Shown: in pieces, positions 26,901 to 39,843 of the stretch
Layout: the number at the start of each line of letters is the position of its first letter
How positions within the stretch are numbered: position 1 is the first letter of the stretch
Origin: Acanthosepion pharaonis
Taxonomy: Eukaryota > Mollusca > Cephalopoda > Sepiida > Sepiidae
Direction: 5' to 3'
Length of the DNA: 64,000 nt
Assembly (NCBI GenBank): GCA_903632075.3
Contig: CAHIKZ030001777.1
Span: 310,001 to 374,000 of the forward strand
Notes under the pieces: model-generated
Seen by the model: the letters and a program-made list of their open reading frames with translations, nothing else
Told to the model about the DNA's origin: nothing
Database searches by the model: none
Position numbers and translations under genes: made by a program

Positions 26901-29900
26901 CCTAGAAGTAGAGACCAACACTTCCAGCCATGTCATAGCTGCTGTATTAAGACAATCTGGGTGTCCTGTAGCATTCTTCTCCAGGACATTGTCAACATTC
27001 AGCTGTCAAAAAGGAGGCTTATACCATAGCCAAAGTGCTAAAAAAAAATGGTGACATTTCTTAATTGATCACTGCTTTAATTTAATTACTGATCAAAAGT
27101 CAGTCTCTCTTATGTTTAATCCCAAGATGTCCAGCAAAATAAAAAAAAAAAAAAAAAAAAGATAGCAAGCTGGAGTGTAGAGCTTCTCTGTTTTTCGTTT
27201 GACGCTTTCTATCAGTCAGGAAAGGAAAATTCAATGGCATATGTGCAATGTGTGGATCAATAAACAGCACCAAAGATCTACAAAAAGTTCATAACAATCT
27301 CTGTCATTCAGTCATCACAAGGATGATGCATGTGGCTTGAAGCTGGTATTTGCCTTTTCCAGTTGAAGACATTAAACAAAAACTAAGGTTCTACAAACAC
27401 AAAACCAGGAACCCTAGTAAAAGCCACACAGCCATTTGAGTGTGGACTTTAAGGGCTCTCTTCCATTTGAATCCTGAAATAAATATCTACTGTCATTGAC
27501 AAGTACTCACGATTCCCTTTTGCCTTTCTCTGTCCAGATGCAAGTGCAACAACAGTCATACACTATCTTTGCTTACTGTTCTCAATATTTGGAGTGTCAG
27601 CTTATATTCATACAGACTGTGGGACCTCTTTTATGTCTGACCAACTAAGAAGATTCCTATTGGTACAGGGAGTAGCCGTAAGCTGGATTACCCCATACAT
27701 TCCTCAAGGGAATGTACAGTGTGAGAGATACAATGGCATAATACGGAAGACCCTTGAAGCACTTGAAAAGAAAAAACACACTGGAAAGATGTAATAACTT
27801 AAGGTCATTATGTTACAAGAACACTTGTGTACAAGTAATGCAACACCTCACAAAAAGTTTTTAAATTTCCAAGGTGAAATTTGGCCAGGATCTCCCTCCC
27901 TTTGTTGCTCTCACAGCCAGATACTGTTTTACTTAGAAACCATATTTGACAAAGCAAGTGTGATTCTTCTGTGAGTAAGGTGGAACTGCTCGAGGTGAAC
28001 CCACTCTATGCATGCATCCAGCACCCAACAGTTGACAATTGAATGTTTCCCTCAGAGTTTTGGCCTCTGCTGGTGATTTATCAAACCAGAGGGAGGAGCA
28101 GCTCTTCCTTGAAGCAATATCTCTCCCTCTTGATAGTAATGATGACACAATGCCATAGGATTCTCCTGAGTAACAAGGCCTTGATAGTAATGATTCAGAT
28201 TGACACCAGAATACCTCCCTCAAAATGAGAGCATACTACCACAGACTATGATAATCAGCTTTCAGAATCAGAGCATCCCACTCAAGAAGGAGACAATAAC
28301 AATGAGACAAAATTCTTCTGGCCAACTGTTTCTGTAACACCTGAAAGCCCAGATCAGCTGACACTAAAATGGCAAGACTCTTCAGTTATGTTTAATAAAG
28401 GCATATTAAGCTGAACTAGACTTGGAGTTTTCATTACAAAGATATTTCACTGATATTATGCAAAAATATCCTGGTTGCACACATGGTTAAATGCATTAGT
28501 TTTAGAGAATAAGCTAAATTCAATAAATTGTTTTCTAAAACATAGTTTAATAAATTTTCATTTTATTAGCAGGGAATGTAAAATTTTGTTGCTAAGTATA
28601 TCTGCGTGCATTTGTATGTAAGAATAATTCTTAGACTCAATGTTAAATCAGAAAATTACAATTGCATATACATTCTGTATCTAATGAAATGTTTTTGCAT
28701 CAAATTAAGTATTTATATCATTATTTATGAGAAGAAATAACTCAATGACAAAATAAATGAATAAATAAAAGTAGGAAATATCTACTGAAGTGTTAAATTT
28801 CTATTTTGTTTTTGCATTTGCTAAGGGTGGTTTTAGAAGAGGCTCTGGTCAATGATTCTCATTGTTACAGTCTCACAGATACTGTTCTATAATAGTAACG
28901 CATCTTTTGAAGATAATGATTGCAGAAGGGTTTACCTGTTGTCTTTTCTGCAATTTTGAATTAGAGTTGTCCTTGATTGGTCACTTTCTCAAGGCTAAAA
29001 AAGACCAACCTGCCTTACTATTTTACCCATAATTGTGGGGAAAGATGAATTCATACCTTTCCTAATGGTATTAGAAAACATCAACCACCTCAGCTGGAAT
29101 TTGAACTTGGTCTGCTGCTTCTATATTTTGTACAATTGTACCATATTCATATTTACCTTTTGTGTTTGAAACCTAAGAAAAATAAGGTGAAGTTTTTGAC
29201 ATTTACTATCAAAATAATGTATATCTTATGTTAGGAAATGCTAAATGATGTGTTATCATTAATCTTTTTGCCTTTTTACAGAAATTGCTGTTATGTGCTT
29301 GATAATTTGGTGAGAAGTGCATTCCGTTATGCTGAAGCCCTCAGAATGGTGGAGACCTTATTATCTGAGCAATATCAGGTTATTTTTTAATTTTATTTTT
29401 TTAAGATTAAAGTTGACGAGAAAGTAGAAGAGAATTCCACAAGCAAGAAGTGCAAGAGAGGAAACTGTTAGGATAGAACTTACGGGTACATTTAGCAATT
29501 TCAACTGTAAAATAATGAGACCTTGCTGCCAATCTAGTATTGTATTTAAATTCATAAAGTTGAGGTATCAAAGAGGGAGTTCATCATAACAATTATCATG
29601 AAAATATTTATAGAAAAGGCACAGGAAAACTATGTTACAGCAGTGAGAAAATGAAAGAAGCTGAGATAACATTGCAGGTTTTATCATGAATTTCTAAATA
29701 CATAGCAGAAGTACCAGACCAGATGTGACAGGAATATTCAGTGGTAGACTTGTCTATTTATAAGATAGATTCTGGTGAGTATAATTGTCTAACATGACAC
29801 AATGAACTTTCCAGACAATTGATTTAATATACTCTTTTCCCTTGATATTAATAGAAAAAAATTAGCCCAAGAAGGCGCAATGAGTCACTTCGCTGGTGGT

Positions 29901-32900
29901 TAGCATCAGCCATGTTGATGGAAGCCAAAAAAGGTTCTTTAAGAAGATTAAAAGAGAGCAGTTTCATTTTGGAGGTGTTAAAATTAACAAGCAGTGTCTT
30001 ATCCCAGTTAAAAACAGATTGTAGGTAATTTTTGAGATCAGCTGCCAATTTGACTGTATCTAACTTGCTATTAAGACAGGAGTAAATACTTGTGTCATCA
30101 GCATAATTACCAAATTGAGAACTGATGACATCGGGAAGTTTGTTGATGAAAATTTGGAACAACGTAGGTACAAGAATAGAGTTCTGGGGAACACCTGCAT
30201 TAATACAAAAATATCTAGAAGTGTGGCTGTTTGAGCCAACTTTCATTTTGCGATTTGATAAGAAATATTAAATCACATCAAAAATTTGTCCACAAATACC
30301 ATAACCTTTCAACTTGTGACACTAGTCTGTCAAATGTCTTTGCAATATCCAAAGTAACAGCCTGAACTTTTTGTTTTTAATCATTTCACTCCAAGCAAGG
30401 TGTTAAAGTCACTAAGATGCAATGTATTACGGAGTGTTAGAGAATATGAGAAAAATATACTATTAAGGAGAGAAGACAATAAAAGCATAAAAATTAAGAA
30501 GACAAATGATAATGATTGATATTGTATTTAAATTTTTGAAGATCAAAGTTGATAGGGAAACACGAGGAAAGTTCTAAAAGCGAGACGTGTGAGAGCAGAA
30601 ACTTCTTGTTTGTGGAACTCTCTTATGGAGCTTCACTATTCTTATCTAAAGCTTGGTAGACTCTTTCAGCAATAACTGTTAACTCATCATCAGTTGACAT
30701 AGAGAAGTGGAAAAGGCTTAATGAATTTGGAGTTGACTAGTACTTTACCAAAAAGAGGTAGAAGGCTAATAGGCCAATATTTAGAAGATAAAATGGTTTA
30801 TCTGAGTTCTGAAAGACTGGAACTACAGAAGATAATTTCCAACAAGGAGGAAAGCAAGGAGCAACAAGGCATTTATTTATGAGTTTAGAAAGAACAGGTA
30901 ACAGTTCAGAAGTACATTTCTGTTACATGGATACTATCAAGTCCACATATTTTCTGGAGATCCACTTTAGAGATGATAGCAGATACCATGGATGAATTTA
31001 TATGTATATTACATAATAGAGACTCTGTTCTAAGTGGAAAATCTGGAAAAAATACTCCAGATGAGTCAGGAGTAGAATTGGAAGAAAATTTACAAGCAAA
31101 GTATTCTGTTTTATAAGTAAAAGATGACATCTCAAACTGAGTGAAGAGAGGTAGGATAGCAGAGGTTATGGGAGACTTAGTTTTATTTAAAACTATTAAT
31201 GTTAAAAATTCTTGAGTTAAAATTGCTTGAAGGCTCATAACTAGATTCATGAAAGATTGCTTTTAAATAGAAAGGTATAATGTAAAGAAAAACATAAATT
31301 GAAAGATTCAAAATTTTTATGACATATTTGTTTCTGTGGAGAGGGCTCAGTTCTAGCTACATGGTTTTCAGCAGTAATTTTATGGTTAAACATTTATTTG
31401 TAGAAACTTTATTTTCAGCAATAATCAAGGAATCTAATATAACTGATATCTGAAGTGTTTGTGGCCCAATATACCTATTCAATGCTCCTCTCAAGACATA
31501 TTTCCTAAATAAATTATCCAGATAGACTGATGATTAATTCTTACTTTCTAGAGATTAACTTACAAAATGGTTAAAAATCCTTTAATGTGTTGGTGTATGA
31601 GAAAACTATCTCAAAAGTCTCAACTTATAGGATAATATCAAATTACAAAATATAAATGTTCAAATTGTTGATCTTTGATGTCTAAACATTTTTGAACTCA
31701 CTTAATATGTGAACTTTAAACTTTTCAAAGTATCTCTGTGAATGTTTGCACATCCAGATATGATTGCCTTTTGAGGACATGAACTTTTCTCAGTTGATTC
31801 TTGTAGATGACCAATTTTTAGTTGTTCCTAGAGAAAAGAAAGAGAAGGAAAAAAATCAAGAGGTATTAAATCAGGAAAGTCAAATGGCTATTCAACAGAC
31901 CAAATTTTTTGACCCATCTTCTGGAGAATGTTTTAACTTGTTCTAATCCATCTTAGCAGGAATATATCATCAAAAAAAATCTTCAAACTAGTAGCAAAAT
32001 ATGAGGATGGTATGTCTTGAATCCATGTTAATAAAATAAGGAAGGTACCCTATAGTGTAGAACTTTTTATATTGTCAAACTTTATTATTGTATGAAGTTC
32101 TGCGTTGAAATATTTTTATATTTCTGGATTAGTCCTTCCATTTTTGCTGTTTTTTGTTTTTTTTTTCTCAAGAAATATCCAGTGTATTATATTTTAACTA
32201 TTATTATTGTATTATGAGTTTATTGCATCTGATGGTCTTTTGGAGTTTTTTGTATTTCTTTTTAATCTTAACAAAAATTACATATGTTTCATTCAATATC
32301 AGGCAAGTTTGCTAATGAATGATAGTTTTTTCAATTTTACATGAAACGTTGGTATTCAGTTCAATGATTTTGTTTAACTGTAACCATATTATATATATAA
32401 TTTTGATAAGGGTAAATTGTTCTAAGTGTTGTTCAACAATCAAACTTATTCTTTGTGTTGATTATGTTGTGACTACAACATTTCACCTGTGCCATTCTAC
32501 GATTTTCTCCATAGTAATCATTATCTATCCTATCTTGTTTTTAAGATAGAATAAAGTAAGATGAACTCTTGAAACTTCAATTATGTAGTTAAAATAAGCA
32601 TGCCATATGTAAGAGGTGTGTACCAACAGATCTTAAAGATTTGATATTAAAATATGAAAATAATTTTCAATTGTACAACTCACCTTTACAATCTCTCTTT
32701 AGTTGGTCCCCTACAGAAGGGACAAAACTTTGTATTTATAACATGCAAATTTGCCTTCTCCTTCAAGTCGGATTACATTCTTAGAATCTATGTCTAAAAG
32801 GTGATAGAAAAATTTAGTATGGTAGGCCACATTTGGAGCGAGAAAGGGTATACATTATGCTTGTGGAATGAGGTTCAAATAATTGTTAGAAAACACTGCT

Positions 32901-35900
32901 GAATATTGAAAGAAGTCAAATATTTTGACTTAGTGAAATGCATAAGTCAGAGTGGAGTGGAGTTTTCTTTACTCAAGGGAGGGAATATCAATTAGAAGTG
33001 CCCATATCACACAGGTGACTGGGAATAAACCAAGCCAGTTGGAATATTTGCTTCCATTTTCTGTTCACCATTTTTCTTTCCTTATGCATTTAGCTCTGGA
33101 GAACATTATCATTTTAAAGATATAGAAAATGAATTAAGTGGCTTTAGGAAGGCTGAAGAAAGTATCAGTTGAAATTTTAGAATAAAGATAATGATACTGG
33201 TATGAAACATGTACACGTATATAAGAATATAGCTGACTGCAGAAAAAGGTAAGAGAATATATTGAAATATGATAAAAATGAATTGACTAATTAGAAAAAT
33301 ATGTAGAATAAAGTAAAATTTTATTCCTTTGAGACATGACCAAATTTTTGATGTTCATACAATACATTTTAATGCATTTAATTAATACATGCATTACATT
33401 TTAATGCATTTAATTTTTTGTAATATTTTTCCTCTCTTTTTCAGTGTCTACTAGCAGAATATCGAAGTCAAGGAGTGGTGGAATCCTTTGTTAATTGGAT
33501 TGCAGCAGGCCAGAATCTACCATCTTTCTTAGAGAAGCTATCCAGTCCTGAGGTGCCATGGTTGGCTTATCTTATTCTCACAATTGAAGGAAAATTTGAA
33601 GAATGTACACTTTTGTGGCCAACAATGCAACAAGAATTGCTGGGTAATCCCAAAATGACAGTGGAACAAGCTTGGAAGGTGTGTAAACATTTCTTACTCT
33701 TTTCTTATTTGTCTTATGTATGAAAATCACCTGAAAATTCTTCAGTTTCTATATAGGATCAATCATTAGTTATTATAGAAATTGTAGGCATAAATGGGTG
33801 TACTAGTAATTTGAAAAATTATTGAAACAGTTCATATTTAGGTTGCATTTACTTTCAAGCAATATTTTCTTTAAAAAGGTTTGAATTTAACTCTCTTCTG
33901 CTATTTTGTTGGTCATTTATTACTATTGTTATCTAACAGTCAAGGTAAATAATGGGAATATTGGGTTATGTCCCTTGACCCAAAAATATGTTTAGTTATT
34001 TGTCTTTGGTACAAATTAGGGGGAATTTTAGCTTCATGTGAAATATGCATAGGAAACATAAAGGTTGGGTCCAAATCTATTGTCTGTTTTTCCCTTTAAT
34101 GACACTAGATTTGAATATCAAGGAGATCCTTGGAGTCAAAGTTCTGCTTCTTGTTGATTATAGCACATGTGACTATGAAACTAAATTGTAGGCAAGTGAA
34201 ATTATTACTGCATTCTTCAGACACTGGATAGCATATTTTGGAACACCTCTACATTGTAAAATCTGGTATTAATTGAATTTTTTCGGAATAAACACGGCAA
34301 TCTGAATAAAATGTTGCCTCAATGAACTTGCATAATTCCACTCAATTAATTTATTATGCAATAAAAATGATCAATAGCAATTTCCAAACGCCTTGTAAAA
34401 ACAATTTTCTTACCTCTGTCTGCTGGCTGATAAAGCCATTTTGATTACATAGAATATGTTATTCAATTGTATGCCAAAACACTGATACAAGTACATACTT
34501 TTTTTGTTAAAAGGTTTTCAGACTGGAAACTTATATTGAAAATTATATATGTAGGGATGTCCTTGTTTATTGGTCAATTTTTTATGAGTCACTTTTAATT
34601 TTTAAATTAGTGAGGTTATTTGTTTTATGTACATGATCTTTGTTAGTTATGAGTTGTCAAATTATATTTATCATTATGTATATTGAGTTTAGACTAAAGC
34701 AAATTAGACCAATACAATACCACCAGTCACTGTAATGTGCACCATTGAGTGGCATGGTATATAATACAATTTGATGTTGGTGGGGATTGTATTCACTGCC
34801 ATTGTCTAGAGGAAAATGAAAATAGAAATACCAGAGAAATGGTCAAGTAATATGCTGTGTGGAGTAATTGGCAAAAATGCTCAACAAACAGAATTGACAA
34901 AATTCTCAATAAACAATGAAAATAAGAAAAGGGAAAACAAATCAAAATAATACTAAGCAAACATTTTTGTAAAATACATCTATTGGATGCTTTGGTACAC
35001 ATCATTAGTGATGTTTCAAGCAGAGGTTCATTAGGGGTTTTGGGTCTTACAACATGTGGCGGACATGAGACAGAACCTGGGACGAGCACAACTGGTCGCG
35101 ACTTGCCTTGTCCCAAAAAAAAAGAGCCCGTATTTGCTTAGCATGTAAAGCTACTGCAGTTGAAATGAGGGAGAAAAAAAAGCACTTACCTGCTCTGACG
35201 TAATCCATCCTCGGCCAGATAACATAAAAAATGAGGGGGACTGGCATCGCATTTTTATCCAATAACGATGCAATGCATTATGGGACATGGACGCAATGCA
35301 TTATGGGACATGGACGCAATGAATTATGGGATCACAGGAAGACTGCAAGGGATTATGGGTACATGAACAACTATAAAAACAACTACTTTTTTTCCAAGTC
35401 GGGGAGTTCTTCGAGGGCGTTCACGGTTGACGGCAGAACGGGCAGTTAGTGTGATTTGGAGACAGAACTCAGGAAGGAACGACTCAAGTTTGAAATACCA
35501 GTTGGGAGAGCTTGAATTTATCGCTGGTTAAATTGTTTTCTTCATTCTTTTTCAAGCTATTTCATTGGCATATTGAAAAAAAGGCAAAGTCTTTGACGTC
35601 ATCTTTGATTCCAGAATTCAATTGCAACGGATATGCCCATTGTTGAATGGATAGAAAATGTGGAATTGGTCTGCGAACTTTGTGCCATGGACAAGATTTT
35701 ACAAGATCTTGCCTTTTACGACTTCGAGGAAAGTGTGCGAGGCTGTATATAGACAACTCAGTGGAGAGCAGAGGGCAGACGGGGAACAAATTAAACGCCC
35801 TTATGACTGCACTGATGACAAATTTAATGCGTTAAATAATTTATGGGACGGCGCGTCTTCAGGGGAAATGGATGAATTCCTGGCTGAAATGCATCGTTTG

Positions 35901-38900
35901 GCGCGCTAGGAGAACCGCTACCTGATCGGGTGGATGGCATGCATTTGTGTCAGGACACACATCATGTTAGGCAGCTTCTCAAAGCTTCTTCCAGGATGGA
36001 CGACATGAATCTAGAACAGATTCTGACCCGAGCAAAGGGCTATTATGACGGATGACTGAAGGGTGCCAGGTATTTCCATTCATGAAACCAGAGTTATCAA
36101 AGCTGAAAAACCTGTTAGCAGAACGATTACCCTCAAGTGCTCTGGACCCAACCATATGGCGAAGAATTGTACACAGGACGCCAGGAGGTCAAACAGGTCT
36201 ATGAAAGCGGTGTTATTTAAAAAAACGGCATCGGACACATTCCTCAGAATTCCCAATTAAAGTAAAACTCCGGAAGCTACCCACCGTACAAGTATTTGTA
36301 GATGGGAGAGTGCACAGCTCTAGTGGATTCAGGATGCTCACAGACTCTGGTGAGCAAGACTGTGTGGAAGCTGCTGGAAGCAGGAAGAGGTGGGAGTGTT
36401 GACTGCCATGGATACGGTAATTAAGTTAGGCGTCGAGCATATTCAGCCCGTGATTGTTGAGGTTCTGGTATTGGAAGGGCAGTTGTTAGGATTCGATCTT
36501 CTTCTCGGGATTGATGCAATCAAAGTGCTCGGAGGTGTTTATTTGACCGAATCAGGCTAAGCTCGTTTTGAAACCTGAACACATGTGCCGCCATTGTTAT
36601 CAACAAGCCTGACTTTAGAGTGACGTTTAACCCGAGCAAAAAAAACGTGGACTGCATTGTGGAAGTGACAATGGAAATTCACCTAGCAAGTTGGTAATAA
36701 AGTACAGGAGTACAAGTACCTGGCCACGTCCGGGATGCATACGATGAAGAACTAGCACGGTGGCAGAAAAAGACGGATGGCTACTGCCATATCCTGAGAA
36801 AGAGCTTGGCCCACCCAAAGGATTAATTCCCTTTAATGGCGGTCGTACAAGAACACAAACAGAAGGTCCGACCGGTACTTTTGACTATCGGGAGTTGAAC
36901 GCTTTGTATGAAAATTCACGGCTGACGAAGAGTGTGTGCAGAAATTACGAGAATGGCGACGTGAAAGGAGCTGACGTGACGCTGTTGGATTTGAAAATGC
37001 GTACCTACAGATTCATTGACAAATCGCTATTCGTTTCAAACAGTGGTCATTAAGGGCAAGCGTTTTTTCCATATGTTTTGGGTTTGGCCTGAATGGAAAC
37101 CTCTTGTCAGTGATCGACATGATAACGCCCCAGGATCAGGACATTAAGAGTAACGTCGGAGAACGTCACGATATCTTCATAAATGAAGGCCTAGTTTCTG
37201 CAGCGTGTAAAGACAGCACTTTGCAGATTACGGGCTAGTCTGTAAAGATCCGGATTGATTGAGAGACGGAACTAAGGTCCTGGGTCTGCAAGTCTGGGAA
37301 GAAAGCAACTCCTTCGATGGAAGCGGGGAGGTCAAGTTCCAGAAATTGCTCAAAGGTGACCCGCCGGCGTATTTTCATTTTTTGTGCGGGAAACTTGTGG
37401 GTCATTTCCTGTGTGCGGTTGGCTTAGGGTGGCAACTGCATTTTTTATTAATGTTATGCAAGCACACTCAACCAAAGGATGGGGACTGACGAGATAAAGG
37501 ATGCCCCTCTTGGACGTATGCTGGAGGAAACAGTGGCCAGAGGCGGAATCAGATCCTGTCGGGCGGAGACTGGTGTGTGAACGGCAATGAAATGACAGTT
37601 TGGGTGGATGCAAGCTCCGCGGGCCACAGGAGTAGCACTAAGGTGAATGGGGAGCGTCGTGGAAGATGCTTGCTGGTTGCGCCCAACCAATGATGCCAAA
37701 CACATTAATCTTGCTGAGCTTGATGCTTTGATCAAGGGCGTGAATCTTGCCCTGCAGTGGCAGGCACCAGTTATGAATGTGGTCACCGATTCAGCATGTG
37801 TGCATCGGTGGGTGTCTGACACCCTGACAGGAAGGACGCCATATTTAAACACGAAGGCAGCGGGTGAAATGCTGATGAGGCGGCGCTTAGAGACTTAATA
37901 GCTTTGGTGGAGGAGTACGCACTGACTATGACTGTGACGTTGGTGAAATCTTGTCAGAACCGCGCTGACAGCCTCACCAGAGTGCCGCAACGCTGGTTGG
38001 AGATGCACAAGAAAGGAGGAGAACCTTATTGCAAGTGAGTTGTGTCACTGCAACGAGCCAGTTGAGCAAACGTCAGGTGACCCACATCCACCAGCAGAGT
38101 GGGCACCCAGGTGTTAAAAGAACAATGTGCTGGGACTGTAGATCCAACGGTGTCTAAGGAACTGGTAAAATCTGTCGTTAGAACCTGTGAAGCCTGCTAA
38201 TATCGATCCAGCACCAGTGCATTGGAAGAAAGGAAATTTGAGTGTGAGAAAAACTGGAGCAGGTTAGCAATGGACGTAACCCATTGCAATGGTAGCCATT
38301 TTTCATTGACTGTGGTCCCTCCCGTTTTTGCAGTATGGCGGCCACTGAGACGGCAAGACTCTGCTGGTGTCATTGTCAGCTAGAGACAGTCTTCTACTTA
38401 ACGAGGCCCACCTTCACCGAAATACTGACTGACAATGACACCACGTTCACTTGCAGACAATTTAGGGAATTTGTAAACAGCTGGGCGTGCATTTGAGGTT
38501 CCATATTTATAATTCATTGCCCGTCTGAAATGGCATTGTGGAACGCAACCAGAACGCCAAAACCATAGCGGCCAGGAAAAATTGTTCAGTCTTGGGCGGT
38601 TTACTGGCATAACGTCACCCCTAAGGACAACCTTTCACCTTCCACGGCACCGGCTGATTGCACACATACCACGTCCGGGTGAGAGGCTCTGATGCCTGAA
38701 TAAAATAATCAAGGGGAATACAAGGAAGGGGACATTGTCTGCTAAGACTTTTTGGTAATGCCTCACCTTGAAGAGGTGGTGAGTCAGCAGTCAATCGGGT
38801 CGATGGAATAAAATTTAGAGACCTCGCCCTTTTTTTGGGCTCAATTGAAGAAGACGGAGGATAGTGAACAGCCAATATACATAGAGTTGATTCAACAACC

Positions 38901-39805
38901 AATCACTCCGATAGCGGTAGTTTGCCAATAGATCGGGACGTGTCTAATGAGAGCTCCTCTGATGAAGAAATTCAACCAATCCCCCTTGAGGAGCACCGGA
39001 ACAAAAGATGGATCCTCACTGTCATCTGTGTGATCCGGAGATCAGGGGGAGTGTGGCGGACATGAGACAGAACCTGGGGAAAGCACAACTGGTCGCGACT
39101 TGCCTTGTCATATCAAAAAAAAGAGCCCAGATTTGCTTAGCATGTAAAAGCTACTGCAGTTGAAATGAGGGAGAAAAAAAGCACTTACCGCTCTGGCGTA
39201 ATCCATCCTGGCCAGATAACATAAAAGAATGAGGGGGACTGGCATTTTTTTTTATCAATAACGATGCAATGCATTATGGGACATGGACGCAATATGGGAC
39301 ATGGACGCAATGAATTATGGGATCACAGGAAGACGCAAGGGATTATGGGTACATGAACAACTATAAAAACAACTACTTTTTTTTTTTCCAAGTGGGGGGA
39401 GTTTCGAGGGACGTTCACGGTTGACGGCTAGAACGGGCAGTTAGTGTGATTTGGAGACAGAACTCAGGAAGGAACGACTCAAGTTTGAAATACCAGTTGG
39501 GAGAGCTTGAATTTACTCCTGGTTACTGTTTTCTTCATTCGGGCCTCACAACATCATACCTCCTCTCTGCAGTGACCCTGCCGATACTAATCAGGTATCA
39601 TCTTGTGTACCATCTGTTAGCTGCAATTTTCTCCATCTTTCCAATCACACACTGCGACTCTTCTTGGCAATTTATAGTCCAATCACGGATGACTTCTGGT
39701 TCACCAGCAATGTATGCTCTTCCATAAAAAAAAAGGAAGCAAACACAGTAAGGAACATGGCGATGTGCTCGGCTTGAAGTGGTAATTAACAATTTATTTC
39801 CCTCA

Positions 39806-39843
<38 letters not shown>

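Larger units (their letters stand above)
24643..28438 (+). mobile_element. Ty3/gypsy-like element (Mag/SURL-type), LTR to LTR, dead
   Basis: About 3.8 kb from LTR to LTR. On the + strand in order: gag (from about 24761), a degraded zinc-knuckle region with KGHFSK (about 25555), protease (VDT near 25710 where the family has DTG; ILGHDFL at about 25907), RT with RMVIDYSQTINRYTLLDAYP and YRIFSTLVLRRAYHQVAI (26200-26370), decayed RNase H (about 26900-27000) and integrase with HTDCGTSFMSDQLRRFL and TPYIPQGNVQCERYNGIIRK (27600-27790). Frames are broken by many stops and shifts. It is shorter than usual for the family (4.5-5 kb), so internal deletions are likely. Confidence 0.85.
35055..39548 (+). 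mobile_element. Ty3/gypsy-like element with ~500-bp LTRs, dead
   Basis: 4.5 kb, clearly GC-richer than the surrounding intron. In order on the + strand: gag (35660-35910), a zinc-knuckle half CSGPNHMAKNC (about 36140), a decayed protease (LLGIDAIKVLGG at about 36500), RT traces (VVQEHKQKVRPV at about 36840; DIFINEG at about 37170), RNase H (HINLAELDALIKGVNLALQW and VVTDSACVHRW at 37700-37815) and integrase (TDNDTTFTCRQF at about 38430). Every domain is interrupted by stops or shifts. Assignment to gypsy rather than another LTR superfamily is likely but not certain. Confidence 0.85.

Noticed and set aside
36760..37489. Host genes within the GC-rich block at 35-39 kb
   Set aside because: The block is bounded by LTRs and its frames carry RT, RNase H and integrase motifs, so it is a retroelement.
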